A stretch of DNA of 64,000 nucleotides from Pseudomonas saponiphila. GTDB lineage: Bacteria; Pseudomonadota; Gammaproteobacteria; Pseudomonadales; Pseudomonadaceae. A program made the position numbers and the translations under genes. The notes under the pieces were generated by a model. The model did no database searches and was not told the DNA's origin. It was given only the letters and a program-made list of their open reading frames with translations. Below are positions 27,464 through 37,602 of the stretch, in pieces. The stretch lies in NCBI RefSeq assembly GCF_900105185.1, contig NZ_FNTJ01000001.1, positions 2,934,501 through 2,998,500 of the forward strand, given 5' to 3'. Within the stretch, counting starts at the first letter, position 1; the number at the start of each line of letters is the position of its first letter.

Positions 27464-28483
27464 TCATTTCCTCGGGTCGAAGGCATCGCGGGCGGATTCA
27501 CCGATAAACACCAGCAGGCTGAGCATGATCGCCAGCACCGCAAAGGCACTGATGCCCAGCCACGGCGCCTGCAGGTTGGACTTGCCCTGGGCCACCAGCT
27601 CGCCGAGGGACGGTGCCCCCGGCGGCAGGCCGAAGCCGAGGAAGTCCAGGGCGGTGAGGGTGCCGATGGCGCCGGTGAGGATAAAGGGCATGAAGGTCAT
27701 GGTGGACACCATGGCGTTGGGCAGGATGTGGCGGAACATGATGGCGCCGTTCTGCATGCCCAGGGCCCGGGCCGCGCGCACGTATTCCAGGTTGCGTCCG
27801 CGCAGGAACTCGGCGCGTACCACGTCCACCAGGCTCATCCAGGAGAACAGCAGCATGATCCCCAGCAGCCACCAGAAGTTCGGCTGCACGAAACTGGCGA
27901 GGATGATCAGCAGGTAGAGCACCGGCAGCCCGGACCAGATTTCCAGGAAACGCTGCCCGGCCAGGTCCACCCAGCCGCCGTAGAAGCCCTGCAGGGCGCC
28001 GGCGATGACCCCGATGATCGAGCTGAGGATGGTCAGGGTCAGGGCGAACAGCACCGAGATGCGAAACCCGTAGATCACCCGGGCCAGCACATCGCGGCCC
28101 TGGTCGTCGGTGCCCAGCAGGTTGTCCGCCGAGGGCGGCGCCGGGGCTGGCACCCGCAGGTCATAGTTGATGCTCTGGTAGCTGAAGGGGATCGGCGCCC
28201 ACAGCACCCAGGCGTCTTTCTGTGCCAGCAGCTCGCGGATGTACGGGCTCTTGTAGTTGGCTTCCAGGGGGAACTCGCCGCCGAAGGTGGTTTCCGGGTA
28301 GCGCTTGAGGGCCGGGAAGTACCAGCCGCCTTCGTAGTGCACCACCAGCGGCTTGTCGTTGGCGATCAGCTCGGCGCCCAGGCTGAGGATGAACAGCACC
28401 AGGAACAGCCACAGCGACCACCAGCCGCGCTTGTTGGCCTTGAAGCGCTCGAAGCGCCGGCGATTGAGGGGGGACAGGTTCAT
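27464..28483 (-). CDS. nppC: Peptide ABC transporter permease (YejE/NppC type)
   Basis: 339-aa inner-membrane permease. One TM helix near the N-terminus (about 22-42), a long YejE-type periplasmic insertion (about 45-130, ending in LLGTDDQGRDVLARVIYG), then five TM helices with the EAA loop EYVRAARALGMQNGAIMFRH that contacts the ATPase. The ATG follows the nppB stop by one base, and its own stop is one base from the nppD start, so translation is probably coupled through the operon. Confidence 0.93.
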   Translation of the reverse strand: MNLSPLNRRRFERFKANKRGWWSLWLFLVLFILSLGAELIANDKPLVVHYEGGWYFPALKRYPETTFGGEFPLEANYKSPYIRELLAQKDAWVLWAPIPFSYQSINYDLRVPAPAPPSADNLLGTDDQGRDVLARVIYGFRISVLFALTLTILSSIIGVIAGALQGFYGGWVDLAGQRFLEIWSGLPVLYLLIILASFVQPNFWWLLGIMLLFSWMSLVDVVRAEFLRGRNLEYVRAARALGMQNGAIMFRHILPNAMVSTMTFMPFILTGAIGTLTALDFLGFGLPPGAPSLGELVAQGKSNLQAPWLGISAFAVLAIMLSLLVFIGESARDAFDPRK

Positions 28484-28484
28484 C

Positions 28485-29558
28485 TCAATGCTCCCGGCTG
28501 TCGAAGTCGATGCGTGGGTCGACTAGGGTGTAGGTCAAGTCGCCGATCAGTTTCACCACCAGCCCCAGCAGGGTGAAGATGAACAGGGTGCCGAACACCA
28601 CCGGGTAGTCGCGGTTGATCGCCGCCTCGAAGCTCATCAGACCCAGGCCGTCGAGGGAGAAGATCACTTCCACCAGCAGGGAGCCGGTGAAGAAGATGCC
28701 GATGAAGGCCGAGGGGAAGCCGGCGATCACCAGCAGCATGGCGTTGCGGAACACGTGGCCGTAGAGCACCCGGCGCTGGGTCAGGCCCTTGGCCTTGGCG
28801 GTGACCACGTACTGCTTGTTGATCTCGTCGAGGAAGCTGTTCTTGGTCAGCAGGGTCATGGTGGCGAAGTGGCCGATCACCAGGGCGGTGACCGGCAGCG
28901 CCAGGTGCCAGAAGTAGTCGAGGATCTTGCGTCCCCAGCTCAGCTGGTCGAAGTCGTTGGAGGTCAGGCCGCGCAGCGGGAACCAGTTGAAATAGCTGCC
29001 GCCGGCGAACACCACGATCAGCAGGATGGCGAACAGGAAGGCCGGGATCGCGTAGCCGACGATGATCGCCGAGCTGGTCCAGACATCGAAGTGGCTGCCG
29101 TGGCGGGTGGCCTTGGCGATCCCCAGGGGGATCGACACCAGGTACATGATCAGCGTGCTCCAGAGCCCGAGGGAGATGGACACCGGCATCTTTTCCTTGA
29201 TCAGGTCCACCACCTTGGCGTCGCGGAAGAAGCTGTTGCCGAAATCCAGGGTGGCGTAGTTCTTGATCATGATCCACAGGCGTTCCGGCGCCGATTTGTC
29301 GAAGCCGTACATGTGCTCGATTTCCTTGATCAGCGCCGGGTCCAGGCCCTGGGCGCCGCGGTAGCTGGAGCCTGCCACCGAGACTTCGGCACCGCCGCCG
29401 GCGATGCGGCTGGTGGCGCTGTCGAAGCCTTCGAGCTTGGCGATCATCTGCTCCACCGGGCCACCCGGGGCGGCCTGGATGATCACGAAGTTGATCAGCA
29501 GGATGCCCAGCAGGGTGGGGATGATCAGCAGCAGTCGGCGAAAGATGTAGGCCAGCAT
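28485..29558 (-). CDS. nppB: Peptide ABC transporter permease (YejB/NppB type)
   Basis: 357-aa permease beginning [19 protein letters not shown], the standard N-terminus of DppB/OppB-like subunits, with the YejB-specific insertion near residues 45-100 (containing a [10 protein letters not shown] loop). The EAA motif is [20 protein letters not shown]. Six hydrophobic helices are visible. I chose the ATG at 29558 because GGGAGC lies just before it; a frame open 21 codons further would add a Pro/Arg-rich tail before the first helix. One base separates its ancestor gene's stop from its start. Confidence 0.92.
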   Translation of the reverse strand: MLAYIFRRLLLIIPTLLGILLINFVIIQAAPGGPVEQMIAKLEGFDSATSRIAGGGAEVSVAGSSYRGAQGLDPALIKEIEHMYGFDKSAPERLWIMIKNYATLDFGNSFFRDAKVVDLIKEKMPVSISLGLWSTLIMYLVSIPLGIAKATRHGSHFDVWTSSAIIVGYAIPAFLFAILLIVVFAGGSYFNWFPLRGLTSNDFDQLSWGRKILDYFWHLALPVTALVIGHFATMTLLTKNSFLDEINKQYVVTAKAKGLTQRRVLYGHVFRNAMLLVIAGFPSAFIGIFFTGSLLVEVIFSLDGLGLMSFEAAINRDYPVVFGTLFIFTLLGLVVKLIGDLTYTLVDPRIDFDSREH

Positions 29559-29559
29559 G

Positions 29560-31410
29560 TCATTGCTCCCTGTCGGCCGCGGCCGCCTGGTCCGGGGCCG
29601 GTTCCACGGCGGGCTTGGCATCGGGCTTGATCCACCAGGTGTTGATGCCGATGTCGTACTTGGGCGCGACTTTCGGGTGGCCGATGTGATTCCAGTAGGC
29701 CACGCGCCAGGTCTTGATGTGCCAGTTGGGGATCACGTAGTAGCCCCATTGCAGGACCCGGTCCAGGGCCCGGGCGTGGGCCACCAGGCTGGCGCGCGAG
29801 TCGGCGTTGATCAGGCTTTCCACCAGGCTGTCGATGGCCGGGTCCTTGAGGCCGATGTAGTTGCGGCTGCCGGGCTTGTCGGCGCTGGAGGACATCCAGA
29901 ACTCGCGCTGCTCGTTGCCTGGGGAGTTGGACTGGGGAAAGCTGCCGACGATCATGTCGAAGTCACGCGAGCGCACCCGGGTGATGTACTGGGATACGTC
30001 GACCCGGCGGATCACCAGGTCGATGCCCAGGTCGGCCAGGTTGCGCTTGAACGGCAGCAACACCCGTTCGAACTCGGTCTGGGCCAGGAGGAACTCGATC
30101 ACCAGCGGCTTGCCCTGGGGGTCGACCATCTTGTCGTCGACGATGCGCCAGCCGGCTTCCTGCAACAGTTGGTAGGCCTGGCGCTGCTGGGCGCGGATCA
30201 TGCCGCTGCCGTCGCACACCGAAGGCGAGAAGGCCTGGTCGAACACCTGGGGCGGGATTTTGCCCCGTAGCGGTTCGAGGATCGCCAGTTCCTCGGGGCC
30301 CGGCAGGCCGGTGGCGGCCATTTCCGAGTTCTCGAAGTAACTGCGGGTGCGGGTGTAGGCCCCGTTGAACAGCTGCTTGTTGCTCCATTCGAAATCCAGC
30401 AGCAGGCTCAGGGCGTGACGCACCCGCACGTCCTGGAACATTGGCCGACGGGTATTGAAGACAAAGCCCTGCATGCCGGTGGGGTTGCCGTTGGCGATCT
30501 GTTCCTTGATCAGCCGTCCCTGGGCCACGGCCGGGGTGTTGTAGGCGTTGGCCCAGTTCTTTGCGCTGATCTCCAGCCAGTAGTCGAACTGGCCGGCCTT
30601 GAGCGCTTCCAGGGCCACGGTGTTGTCGCGGTAGTAATCGCTGGTGATCACGTCGAAATTGTAGAAACCGCGGTTCACCGGCAGGTCGCGGCCCCAGTAG
30701 TCCTTGACCCGCTCGTAGCGGATCGAGCGCCCGGCCTTGACCGCGCTCACCCGGTAGGGGCCGCTGCCCAGGGGCACTTCCAGGTTGCTCTTGGCGAAGT
30801 CGCGGTGTTCCCACCAGTGCTTGGGCAGCACCGTCAGCTGGCCGAGGATCAGCGGCAACTCGCGGTTGTTGCTGTGCTTGAACTTGAACAGCACCCGCAG
30901 CGGGTCTTCGGCGATCACCTGGTCGACGTCGGCGTAGTAGCCGCGGTACAGCGGCGAGCCAGCGCTCATCAGGGTCTGGAAGCTGAACACCACGTCCTCG
31001 GCGCGAATCGGCTGGCCGTCATTGAAGCGGGCTTCGGGCCGCAGGTAGAAGCGCACCCAGCTGTTGTCCGGGGCTTTCTCGATCTTGCCCGCCACCAGCC
31101 CGTATTCGGTGAAGGGCTCGTCCAGGCTCTGGGTCATCAGGGTGTCGTAGATCAGGCCGATGTTCTGCTCGGGCACGCCCTTGCTGATGAAGGGGTTGAG
31201 GCTGTCGAAACTGCCGAAGCCGGCCATGCGAAAGGTGCCGCCCTTGGGCGCCTGGGGGTCGACGAAGTCGAAGTGCTGGAAGCTCGCCGGGTATTTCGGC
31301 GCTTCGTTGTACAGGGTCAGGGCGTGTTGCGGCGCAGCCTGGGCATAGCAGGCGATGACGCCGAACAACAGGCCGCCGGTGCGCAGGAGCAGGGCTCGCA
31401 GAGGCATCAT
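29560..31410 (-). CDS. nppA2: Periplasmic peptide-binding protein 2 (YejA-like)
   Basis: 616-aa family-5 extracellular solute-binding protein. A signal peptide covers residues 1-25 (ending YAQAA). Hallmarks of the family follow: [40 protein letters not shown] and PLGSGPYRV. The start ATG overlaps the stop codon of the upstream paralogue (ATGATG, 4 bp), and GGAG lies about 8 bases before it. It is a diverged tandem duplicate of the upstream binding protein, which fits the two-receptor Npp system. The C-terminus has an Ala/Pro/Asp-rich tail. Confidence 0.92.
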   Translation of the reverse strand: MMPLRALLLRTGGLLFGVIACYAQAAPQHALTLYNEAPKYPASFQHFDFVDPQAPKGGTFRMAGFGSFDSLNPFISKGVPEQNIGLIYDTLMTQSLDEPFTEYGLVAGKIEKAPDNSWVRFYLRPEARFNDGQPIRAEDVVFSFQTLMSAGSPLYRGYYADVDQVIAEDPLRVLFKFKHSNNRELPLILGQLTVLPKHWWEHRDFAKSNLEVPLGSGPYRVSAVKAGRSIRYERVKDYWGRDLPVNRGFYNFDVITSDYYRDNTVALEALKAGQFDYWLEISAKNWANAYNTPAVAQGRLIKEQIANGNPTGMQGFVFNTRRPMFQDVRVRHALSLLLDFEWSNKQLFNGAYTRTRSYFENSEMAATGLPGPEELAILEPLRGKIPPQVFDQAFSPSVCDGSGMIRAQQRQAYQLLQEAGWRIVDDKMVDPQGKPLVIEFLLAQTEFERVLLPFKRNLADLGIDLVIRRVDVSQYITRVRSRDFDMIVGSFPQSNSPGNEQREFWMSSSADKPGSRNYIGLKDPAIDSLVESLINADSRASLVAHARALDRVLQWGYYVIPNWHIKTWRVAYWNHIGHPKVAPKYDIGINTWWIKPDAKPAVEPAPDQAAAADREQ

Positions 31411-33236
31411 TGGGGAGTCTCCAGGGACTTCAGCCACCAGGCGTTCAAGCCCAGGTTGTAGGGCGGCGTGGCGACGAAGGCGAACCGGTTGCGGTAGGCC
31501 AGTCGGTGATAGTTGAGGTACCAGTTGGGAATCATGTAGTGCTGCCACAGCAGCACCCGGTCCAGGGCGCGGCCGGCGGCCAGTTGTTCGTCGCGGCTCT
31601 GGGCGGCCAGCAGTTGCTCCAGCAGGTGATCGACCACCGGGTTGTTGATGCCTGCATAGTTCTTGCTGCCCTTGACCGAAACCTGGCTGGAGTGGAAGTA
31701 CTGCCATTGCTCCAGGCCCGGGCTCAGGGTCTGGTTGAGGGTCATGAGGATCATGTCGTAGTCGAACTGGTCCAGGCGCTGCTTGTATTGCGCCCGGTCC
31801 ACGGTGCGCAGGCGCGCCTCGATGCCGATGCTCGCCAGGTTCTCCACGTAGGGCTGGAGAATCCGTTCCAGGTTGGGATTGACCAGCATCAGTTCAAAAC
31901 GCAGTGGCTGCCCGGTGCCGTTCTGCAGGCGCTGGCCGTTGAGCTTCCAGCCGGCTTCGGCCAGCAGCCCCAGGGCGCGGCGCAGGGTCTGGCGGGGGAT
32001 GCCGCGGCCCTCGGTGCGGGGCAGGCTGAAAGCCTGGGTGAACAGGCTGGCCGGCAGTTGCTCGCGGTAAGGCGACAGCAGCAGCCACTCCTGTCCCACC
32101 GGCAGGCCCGTGGCGGAGAATTGGCTGTTGGGGTAGTAGCTCAGGGCGCGCTGGTAGGCACCGCTGAACAGGGTGCGGTTGGTCCATTCGAAGTCGAACA
32201 TCAGGCCCAGGGCTTCTCGCACTCGCACGTCGGCGAACAGGTTGCGCCGGGTGTTCATGAACAGGCCCTGGGTCTGGGTGGGGATCTGGTGTGCCACCTG
32301 GGCCTTGATCACCTCGCCGCGATTGACCGCGGGAAAGTTGTAGCCGTTGGCCCAGTTCTTGGCCTGGTGCTCGATGTAGATGTCGAATTCGCCGGCCTTG
32401 AAGGCTTCGAAGGCCACGTCGCTGTCGCGGTAGAACTCCACCTCGACCCGGTCGAAGTTGTTGAAGCCGCGGTTGACCGGCAAGTCCTTGCCCCAGTAGT
32501 CCTGGACCCGTTCGAACACCAGTTGGCGTCCAGGCTGGACCTGGGTGATGCGATAGGGGCCGCTGCCCAGGGGCGGGGTGAAGGTGGTGGCCTTGAAATC
32601 GCGGTCCTTCCAGTAGTGCTGGGGCAGCACCGGCAGCTCGCCCAGGCGCAGGATCAGCAGAGGATTGCCGGCGCGCTTGAACACGAAGCGGATGCGCTGC
32701 GGGCCGAGGATGTCCACCCGTTGCACTTCCTGCAGGTTGGTGCGGTATTGCGGGTGGCCTTCCTTGAGCAGCAGGCGGTAGGAAAAAGCCACGTCATAGG
32801 CGGTGATCGGCTGACCATCGTGAAAGCGCGCTTCAGGGCGCAGATTGAACACCACCCAGCTGCGGTCCTCGCTGTATTCCACCGAGCGGGCGATCAGCCC
32901 GTAGCTGGAGGTGGGTTCGTCACCGGAGGGTGCATACAGGCCCGTGCCCACCATCAGCGGTTCGTTGAGTTCGTTGACCCCGTATTGCAGGAAGTTCGGC
33001 GTGGCGACCGGGCTGGTGCCCTTGAAGGTGTAGGGGTTGAGGGTGTCGAAGGTGCCAAAGGCCATGACCCGTAGGGTGCCGCCTTTGGGCGCAGCGGGAT
33101 TTACCCAGTCGAAGTGGGTGAATCTGGCCGGGTACTTGAGCGTGCCAAACTGCGCATAACCATGACTTTCGGTGATCGTCGCGCTTGCGGGAAAGCTCAA
33201 GGCCAGACTGAAGAAGAGCAGGAGGAGGGGACGCAT
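31407..33236 (-). CDS. nppA1: Periplasmic peptide-binding protein 1 (YejA-like)
   Basis: 609-aa first gene of the peptide transporter operon. Signal peptide at 1-20 (MRPLLLLFFSLALSFPASA), then the same family-5 binding-protein blocks as the paralogue: [49 protein letters not shown] and [17 protein letters not shown]. Different ligand preferences of the two receptors are likely but not visible. The promoter should lie in the roughly 165 bp upstream, which also hold a REP pair belonging to the 3' end of mltD. Confidence 0.92.
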   Translation of the reverse strand: MRPLLLLFFSLALSFPASATITESHGYAQFGTLKYPARFTHFDWVNPAAPKGGTLRVMAFGTFDTLNPYTFKGTSPVATPNFLQYGVNELNEPLMVGTGLYAPSGDEPTSSYGLIARSVEYSEDRSWVVFNLRPEARFHDGQPITAYDVAFSYRLLLKEGHPQYRTNLQEVQRVDILGPQRIRFVFKRAGNPLLILRLGELPVLPQHYWKDRDFKATTFTPPLGSGPYRITQVQPGRQLVFERVQDYWGKDLPVNRGFNNFDRVEVEFYRDSDVAFEAFKAGEFDIYIEHQAKNWANGYNFPAVNRGEVIKAQVAHQIPTQTQGLFMNTRRNLFADVRVREALGLMFDFEWTNRTLFSGAYQRALSYYPNSQFSATGLPVGQEWLLLSPYREQLPASLFTQAFSLPRTEGRGIPRQTLRRALGLLAEAGWKLNGQRLQNGTGQPLRFELMLVNPNLERILQPYVENLASIGIEARLRTVDRAQYKQRLDQFDYDMILMTLNQTLSPGLEQWQYFHSSQVSVKGSKNYAGINNPVVDHLLEQLLAAQSRDEQLAAGRALDRVLLWQHYMIPNWYLNYHRLAYRNRFAFVATPPYNLGLNAWWLKSLETPQ

Positions 33237-33345
33237 CGAGTCAGAGATCCGTACCAGGCGGCTTGGGCTTAATGCTCCGTACAGTAACAGCTTGTATCAG
33301 CAGGAAAAAGTACGCTGGTGCAAGCGTTGTGCAATTGAAATCTCC

Positions 33346-33390
33346 TGTAGCAGCCGGCCTGCCGGCGAAGGCTGTTCGCCGGCTCCTACA
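33346..33390. repeat. REP pair, short form
   Basis: Two facing REP cores only about 20 bases long each: TGTAGCAGCCGGCCTGCCGG and GTTCGCCGGCTCCTACA. They form one large hairpin between the mltD stop and the start of the peptide-transporter operon, both on the minus strand. Position suggests 3'-end protection or attenuation of mltD read-through. Confidence 0.8.
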
Positions 33391-33400
33391 GGGGGATATT

Positions 33401-34831
33401 TCAGTGCGGCAGGTAGACCGTGAGCGTCTGGCCGGGCTTGAGGGCCTGGGCCGCGCGGGGGTTCCAGCGCTTGAGGTGCTGCATCTCGACGTTGAAGCGC
33501 TTGGCCACCATGTACAGCGAGTCGCCTTGCTTGACCTTGTACTGGGTCGACTTCTTCTTGCCGTTGCTGGCAAGGCTGGTTTTCTTGCCGGCCACCTTGC
33601 GGGTGTCCTGCATCACCAGGGTCTGGCCGACCTTGAGGTTCTTGCCGCTGAGTTTGTTCCAGCGTTGCAGATCCTGGACCTCGACCTTGTTGGCCTTGGC
33701 GATCAGCGCCAGGTTGTCACCACTCTTGACCCGGTAGATGCGCTTGGGACGCAGCGAATCACGCCCTTCATCGCCGTCGAAGACCGGTTTGAGGGAGCGC
33801 TTGCTGATCAGCTCTTCGGGTTTCATGGTGGACAGGCTGGTGGTCAGCAGCTGGGCCTTGGACGTGGGCACCAGCAGGTGCTGCGGGCCGTCGATGGTGG
33901 TGCGCTGCTTGAACGCCGGGTTGAGCTGGAACAGCTCGTCCTCGTCGATGTTGGCTACTGCCGCGACCTTGGACAGGTCCATGCGCTGGTTGATTTCCAC
34001 GACCTGGAAGTAGGGTTCGTTGGCGATCGGGTTGAGGTTCACGCCGTAGGCCTGAGGGGCCAGCACCACCTGGGACAGGGCCAGGAGCTTGGGCACGTAG
34101 GCTTGGGTCTCGGCCGGCAGCGGCAGGTTCCAGTAGTCGGTGGGCAGGCCGAGCTTGTCATTGCGCTCGATGGCCCGGCTCACGGTGCCTTCGCCGGCGT
34201 TGTAGGCGGCCAGGGCCAGCAGCCAGTCGCCGTTGAACATGTCGTGCAGGCGGGTCAGGTAGTCCAGGGCCGCGGTGGTGGAAGCGGTGATGTCACGGCG
34301 GCCATCGTAGAAGCGGGTCTGGCGCAGGTTGAAGTAGCGCCCGGTGGCCGGAACGAATTGCCACAGGCCCACGGCATCGGCCCGGGAGTAGGCCAGCGGG
34401 TTGTAGGCGCTTTCGATGACCGGCAGCAGCGCCAGTTCCAGCGGCATGTTGCGCTCTTCGAGACGCTCGACGATGTAGTGGATATAGAGGCTGCCGCGCT
34501 CGCCGGCGTTTTCCAGGAAGGAAGGGTTGCTGGCGAACCACAGGCGCTGTTGTTCAATACGTGGGTTGACGCCCAGGCCTTCCTGCAACTGGAACCCCTG
34601 GCGCATGCGTTCCCAGACATCCTGGGGAACTTGCGGGCTTGGCTGGTTGCTCAGCCAGATGGGCTTCTGCTTGATGCGGGCGTTGAAATTCTGGGTGTGT
34701 GTCGCGTCGCTCTGCGGGGCATGGCCGGTGCTTTGGCAGCCCGCAAGAGTCGCTGACACAGCTACCGCGATGGCCTGGGCCAAGCGCGTCAATGCGTCTG
34801 AACTGATGGAATAACGAATAGATGACGACAT
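33401..34831 (-). CDS. mltD: Membrane-bound lytic murein transglycosylase D
   Basis: 476-aa outer-membrane lipoprotein that cleaves peptidoglycan glycan strands to anhydro-muropeptides. A lipobox LAGC puts the lipidated Cys at residue 32. The SLT domain (about 100-240) has catalytic Glu140 in VIESAYNP and downstream GLWQFVPATGR and LAAYNAGEG. Two clear LysM repeats are at the C-terminus (YRVKSGDNLALIA and YKVKQGDSLYMVA), with a weaker one before them. I selected the ATG at 34831; a TTG eight codons upstream is possible. Its place next to gloB matches the conserved pseudomonad order. Confidence 0.94.
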   Translation of the reverse strand: MSSSIRYSISSDALTRLAQAIAVAVSATLAGCQSTGHAPQSDATHTQNFNARIKQKPIWLSNQPSPQVPQDVWERMRQGFQLQEGLGVNPRIEQQRLWFASNPSFLENAGERGSLYIHYIVERLEERNMPLELALLPVIESAYNPLAYSRADAVGLWQFVPATGRYFNLRQTRFYDGRRDITASTTAALDYLTRLHDMFNGDWLLALAAYNAGEGTVSRAIERNDKLGLPTDYWNLPLPAETQAYVPKLLALSQVVLAPQAYGVNLNPIANEPYFQVVEINQRMDLSKVAAVANIDEDELFQLNPAFKQRTTIDGPQHLLVPTSKAQLLTTSLSTMKPEELISKRSLKPVFDGDEGRDSLRPKRIYRVKSGDNLALIAKANKVEVQDLQRWNKLSGKNLKVGQTLVMQDTRKVAGKKTSLASNGKKKSTQYKVKQGDSLYMVAKRFNVEMQHLKRWNPRAAQALKPGQTLTVYLPH

Positions 34832-34930
34832 TGGCTGGAAGTAAGTTCCGGGCAAAAATGTCGGGCGATTCTAGAAAGCACCCGGGGTGCGGTCAACCAT
34901 TCAGAATTTTTGTACCAATAGATAGCTTGC

Positions 34931-35698
34931 TTAGAATTTATCTTTCCAAGCCCTCAGGGCCGCAAAGACCGCACTCTGCGACGGGTTATCCAGGCCGGTC
35001 CGTTCGTCCGCTTTTTGTTTAACGGATGTTTCACCGACCCGCAAAAAGGGATTGGTCAGTTTCTCCAGGGCCAGGGTTGATGGCAGGGTCATGCGTCCTT
35101 GCTCGCGCATCTGCGTGACCTTCTCCAGGCGCTGGGCGATCTCCGGGTTGGCCGGCTCCACCGCCTGGGCGAAGCGCAGGTTGCTCAGGGTGTATTCGTG
35201 GGTGCAGTAGACCAGGGTGTCGTCCGGCAGCGCGGCGAGGCGGCTGAGGGAATCGTGCATCTGTTCCGGGGTGCCTTCGAACAGGCGTCCGCAACCGGCG
35301 GCGAACAAGGTGTCGCCGCAGAACAGCAGGCCGTGATGGTAGTAGGCGATATGTCCCAGGGTGTGACCGGGCACGGCCAGCACCTCGAACTCCAGGCCGA
35401 GGACGCTGATGCGCTGAGCATCGTCCAGGGCTACATCGCGACCGGGGATATTTTCCCGCGCCGGGCCGTGCACGGTGGCGCCGCTGTGCTGCTTCAGGCG
35501 CTCGACACCGCCGACGTGGTCGTGGTGGTGATGGGTCACCAGAATGTCGCTCAGAACCCAGTCCGGGTGCTGTTCCAGCCAGGCCAGAACCGGCGCCGCA
35601 TCGCCCGGATCGACGACCGCGCAGCGCTGGCTGCGATGATCTTGTAACAACCAGATGTAGTTGTCGGTGAAGGCGGGCAGGGCACTGATCTGTATCAT
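34931..35698 (-). CDS. gloB: Hydroxyacylglutathione hydrolase (glyoxalase II)
   Basis: 255-aa metallo-beta-lactamase-fold enzyme that hydrolyses S-D-lactoylglutathione to D-lactate and glutathione, the second step of methylglyoxal detoxification in the cytoplasm. The metal motif THHHHDH is intact, as are [28 protein letters not shown] and the C-terminal glutathione-binding region ending NPFLRVGE. The start at 35698 gives [16 protein letters not shown], the canonical N-terminus. It is divergent from the methyltransferase gene, the two starts being only 65 bp apart, so they share a promoter region. Confidence 0.96.
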   Translation of the reverse strand: MIQISALPAFTDNYIWLLQDHRSQRCAVVDPGDAAPVLAWLEQHPDWVLSDILVTHHHHDHVGGVERLKQHSGATVHGPARENIPGRDVALDDAQRISVLGLEFEVLAVPGHTLGHIAYYHHGLLFCGDTLFAAGCGRLFEGTPEQMHDSLSRLAALPDDTLVYCTHEYTLSNLRFAQAVEPANPEIAQRLEKVTQMREQGRMTLPSTLALEKLTNPFLRVGETSVKQKADERTGLDNPSQSAVFAALRAWKDKF

Positions 35699-35763
35699 CT
35701 TCGGATTCGCCAAGCGGAAAACAATGGCGCATCTTAGAGCTTCTTGGCGTGTTGGAGAATGCA

Positions 35764-36522
35764 ATGACCGATAAAGCCTTCGCTCAGGCAGATCCCGACT
35801 GGCTGGCCCTGATCAGTGCGGCCCGGGACTGGCTGTCCGGTCCCCTGGGGCAATTTTTGCTGGACGAAGAGCGGCGCATGCTCGAAGAGGAACTGGGGCG
35901 CTTCTTTGGCGGTTACCTGGTGCATTACGGGCCTTCGGCGCAAAACCCTCCGGTGGCGCCGCAGGTGCAGCGCAACGTGCGCCTGGGGGCGCCGTTGCCC
36001 GGGGTGGAAATCGTCTGCGAGGAACAGGCCTGGCCCCTGAGCGAACATGCCGCCGACGTGGTGGTGCTGCAGCACGGCCTGGATTTCTGCCTGTCGCCCC
36101 ATGGCCTGCTGCGCGAGGCCGCCAGCAGCGTGCGCCCCGGCGGCCATCTGCTGATTGTCGGCATCAACCCCTGGAGCACCTGGGGCCTGCGCCATGTGTT
36201 CGCCCACGACGCCTTGCGCCAGGCCCGTTGCATCTCGCCCTCGCGGGTTGGCGACTGGCTCAACCTGCTGGGCTTTGCGCTGGAGAAACGCCGCTTCGGG
36301 TGCTATCGTCCGCCGCTTGCCTCGCAGGCATGGCAGGCGCGACTGGCGGGCTGGGAGCGCAAGGCCGGGCAGTGGCAACTGGCCGGCGGCGGTTTTTACC
36401 TGCTGGTGGCGCGCAAGATCGCGGTCGGCCTGCGCCCGGTGCGCCAGGTGCGACGCGAACCCATGGGCAAGCTGGTGCCGCTGCCCATGGCCAAGGTCAA
36501 TCGCCGTAACAGCGAACCCTGA
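35764..36522 (+). CDS. SAM-dependent methyltransferase domain protein
   Basis: 252-aa protein with a class I methyltransferase fold; the post-motif regions are seen as [22 protein letters not shown] and [22 protein letters not shown], typical of the small methyltransferases next to gloB and rnhA in pseudomonads. The glycine-rich SAM motif is weak, so activity is not assured. GGAG lies 8 bases before the ATG at 35764. Its target is unknown. It is followed by rnhA after 108 bp on the same strand. Confidence 0.8.
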   Translation: MTDKAFAQADPDWLALISAARDWLSGPLGQFLLDEERRMLEEELGRFFGGYLVHYGPSAQNPPVAPQVQRNVRLGAPLPGVEIVCEEQAWPLSEHAADVVVLQHGLDFCLSPHGLLREAASSVRPGGHLLIVGINPWSTWGLRHVFAHDALRQARCISPSRVGDWLNLLGFALEKRRFGCYRPPLASQAWQARLAGWERKAGQWQLAGGGFYLLVARKIAVGLRPVRQVRREPMGKLVPLPMAKVNRRNSEP

Positions 36523-36630
36523 CGACCTGCAGCAACCTTCTTTTTATATGGACCGGCCGAGTGACCTCGGCCCAGGGCGCTGTCGACCGTGATCGGCAGG
36601 CCATTGGCAATTTTCTGATGGAAGGCGTGG

Positions 36631-37080
36631 ATGAGCGATAGCGTAGAAATCTTTACCGACGGTGCCTGCAAGGGCAATCCCGGCCCCGGTGGCTGGGGCG
36701 CGTTGCTGGTGTTCAAGGGCGTCGAGAAGGAACTCTGGGGAGGCGAAGCCAACACCACCAACAATCGCATGGAGCTGATGGCGGCGATTCGCGGCCTGGA
36801 AGAACTCAAGCGCGAGTGCGAGGTGCTGCTGGTCACCGACTCGCAGTACGTGATGAAGGGCATCAACGAGTGGATGGCCAACTGGAAGAAGCGCGGCTGG
36901 AAGACCGCGGCCAAGGAGCCGGTGAAGAACGCCGACCTGTGGCAGCAGTTGGACGAGCAGGTCAACCGGCACAAGGTCACCTGGAAGTGGGTGCGCGGCC
37001 ACACCGGCCACCACGGCAACGAGCGGGCCGACCAGTTGGCCAACCGTGGCGTGGATGAGGTTCGCGGCTACAAGGGCTGA
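36631..37080 (+). CDS. rnhA: Ribonuclease HI
   Basis: 149-aa enzyme that degrades RNA in RNA-DNA hybrids, removing R-loops and primers. The four carboxylates are present: Asp10 in [16 protein letters not shown], Glu48 in NNRMELMAA, Asp70 in VTDSQYV and Asp134 in GNERADQLA, plus the conserved His in [14 protein letters not shown] lies about 6 bases before the ATG. In E. coli and P. aeruginosa rnhA lies next to dnaQ; here a small minus-strand gene separates them. Confidence 0.97.
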   Translation: MSDSVEIFTDGACKGNPGPGGWGALLVFKGVEKELWGGEANTTNNRMELMAAIRGLEELKRECEVLLVTDSQYVMKGINEWMANWKKRGWKTAAKEPVKNADLWQQLDEQVNRHKVTWKWVRGHTGHHGNERADQLANRGVDEVRGYKG

Positions 37081-37085
37081 GGGCG

Positions 37086-37421
37086 TTACAGGGTGAGAAT
37101 CGCCGCCGCCAGCTGTTCGTCGCTGTAGGGCGGGTTGTGCAGGGTCTGGCGAATGTGCTGCAACGCTGATTCCAGTCGCGCCCCGCGAATCGCGCCGGCG
37201 CTGGCGACGAAGGCCGCGGCGTCGCTGCGGGCTTCCAGGACAATCTTGTCATCCTTGAACGAGCTGCTGATATCGGCCGTGCCTTGGCTGCTGCTCAGCA
37301 CTCCGCTCATGCTCAGGTCGGTGCTGATCACCAGGCTGGTGGCATGGCTGGAACTGCTGAGCATTGCGATGAACAGGGCGATGAACAGCAGGCTTGGCAG
37401 ACAGCGCCGGAGAGTCTTCAT
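37086..37421 (-). CDS. Small exported protein, DUF2388-like
   Basis: 111-aa protein with an N-terminal signal peptide (1-27, ending SSSHATS) and a mature part with a DUF2388-like pattern: DDKIVLEARSDAAAFVASAGAIRGARLESALQ. Function unknown. It lies on the minus strand between rnhA (5 bp from its stop) and dnaQ, whose promoter region it shares divergently. Family assignment is from memory of the pattern and should be treated as tentative. Confidence 0.7.
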   Translation of the reverse strand: MKTLRRCLPSLLFIALFIAMLSSSSHATSLVISTDLSMSGVLSSSQGTADISSSFKDDKIVLEARSDAAAFVASAGAIRGARLESALQHIRQTLHNPPYSDEQLAAAILTL

Positions 37422-37560
37422 GACTGCGGGTTTTCCTGGAAAAGATCGGCGGCACCCTAGCAGCCGGGCCTTGGGCTAACCTCATCAGCTTTGCGAATAA
37501 CTGTTAAAAAGTGCGCGGCAGCGGCCTGTTCCCTGCGGCGCGCTGTCCCTGGGCCGGGCA

Positions 37561-37569
37561 TGCTAAAAT
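37561..37569 (+). promoter_or_regulatory. Putative extended -10 promoter of dnaQ
   Basis: TGCTAAAAT is an extended -10 element (TGn-TAAAAT) 33 bases before the dnaQ start. A CTGTCC 15 bases before it could be a weak -35. Prediction from sequence only. Confidence 0.4.
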
Positions 37570-37602
37570 CCCGCCCTTTGCCAGATTGAGAACGGACCAC
37601 TG

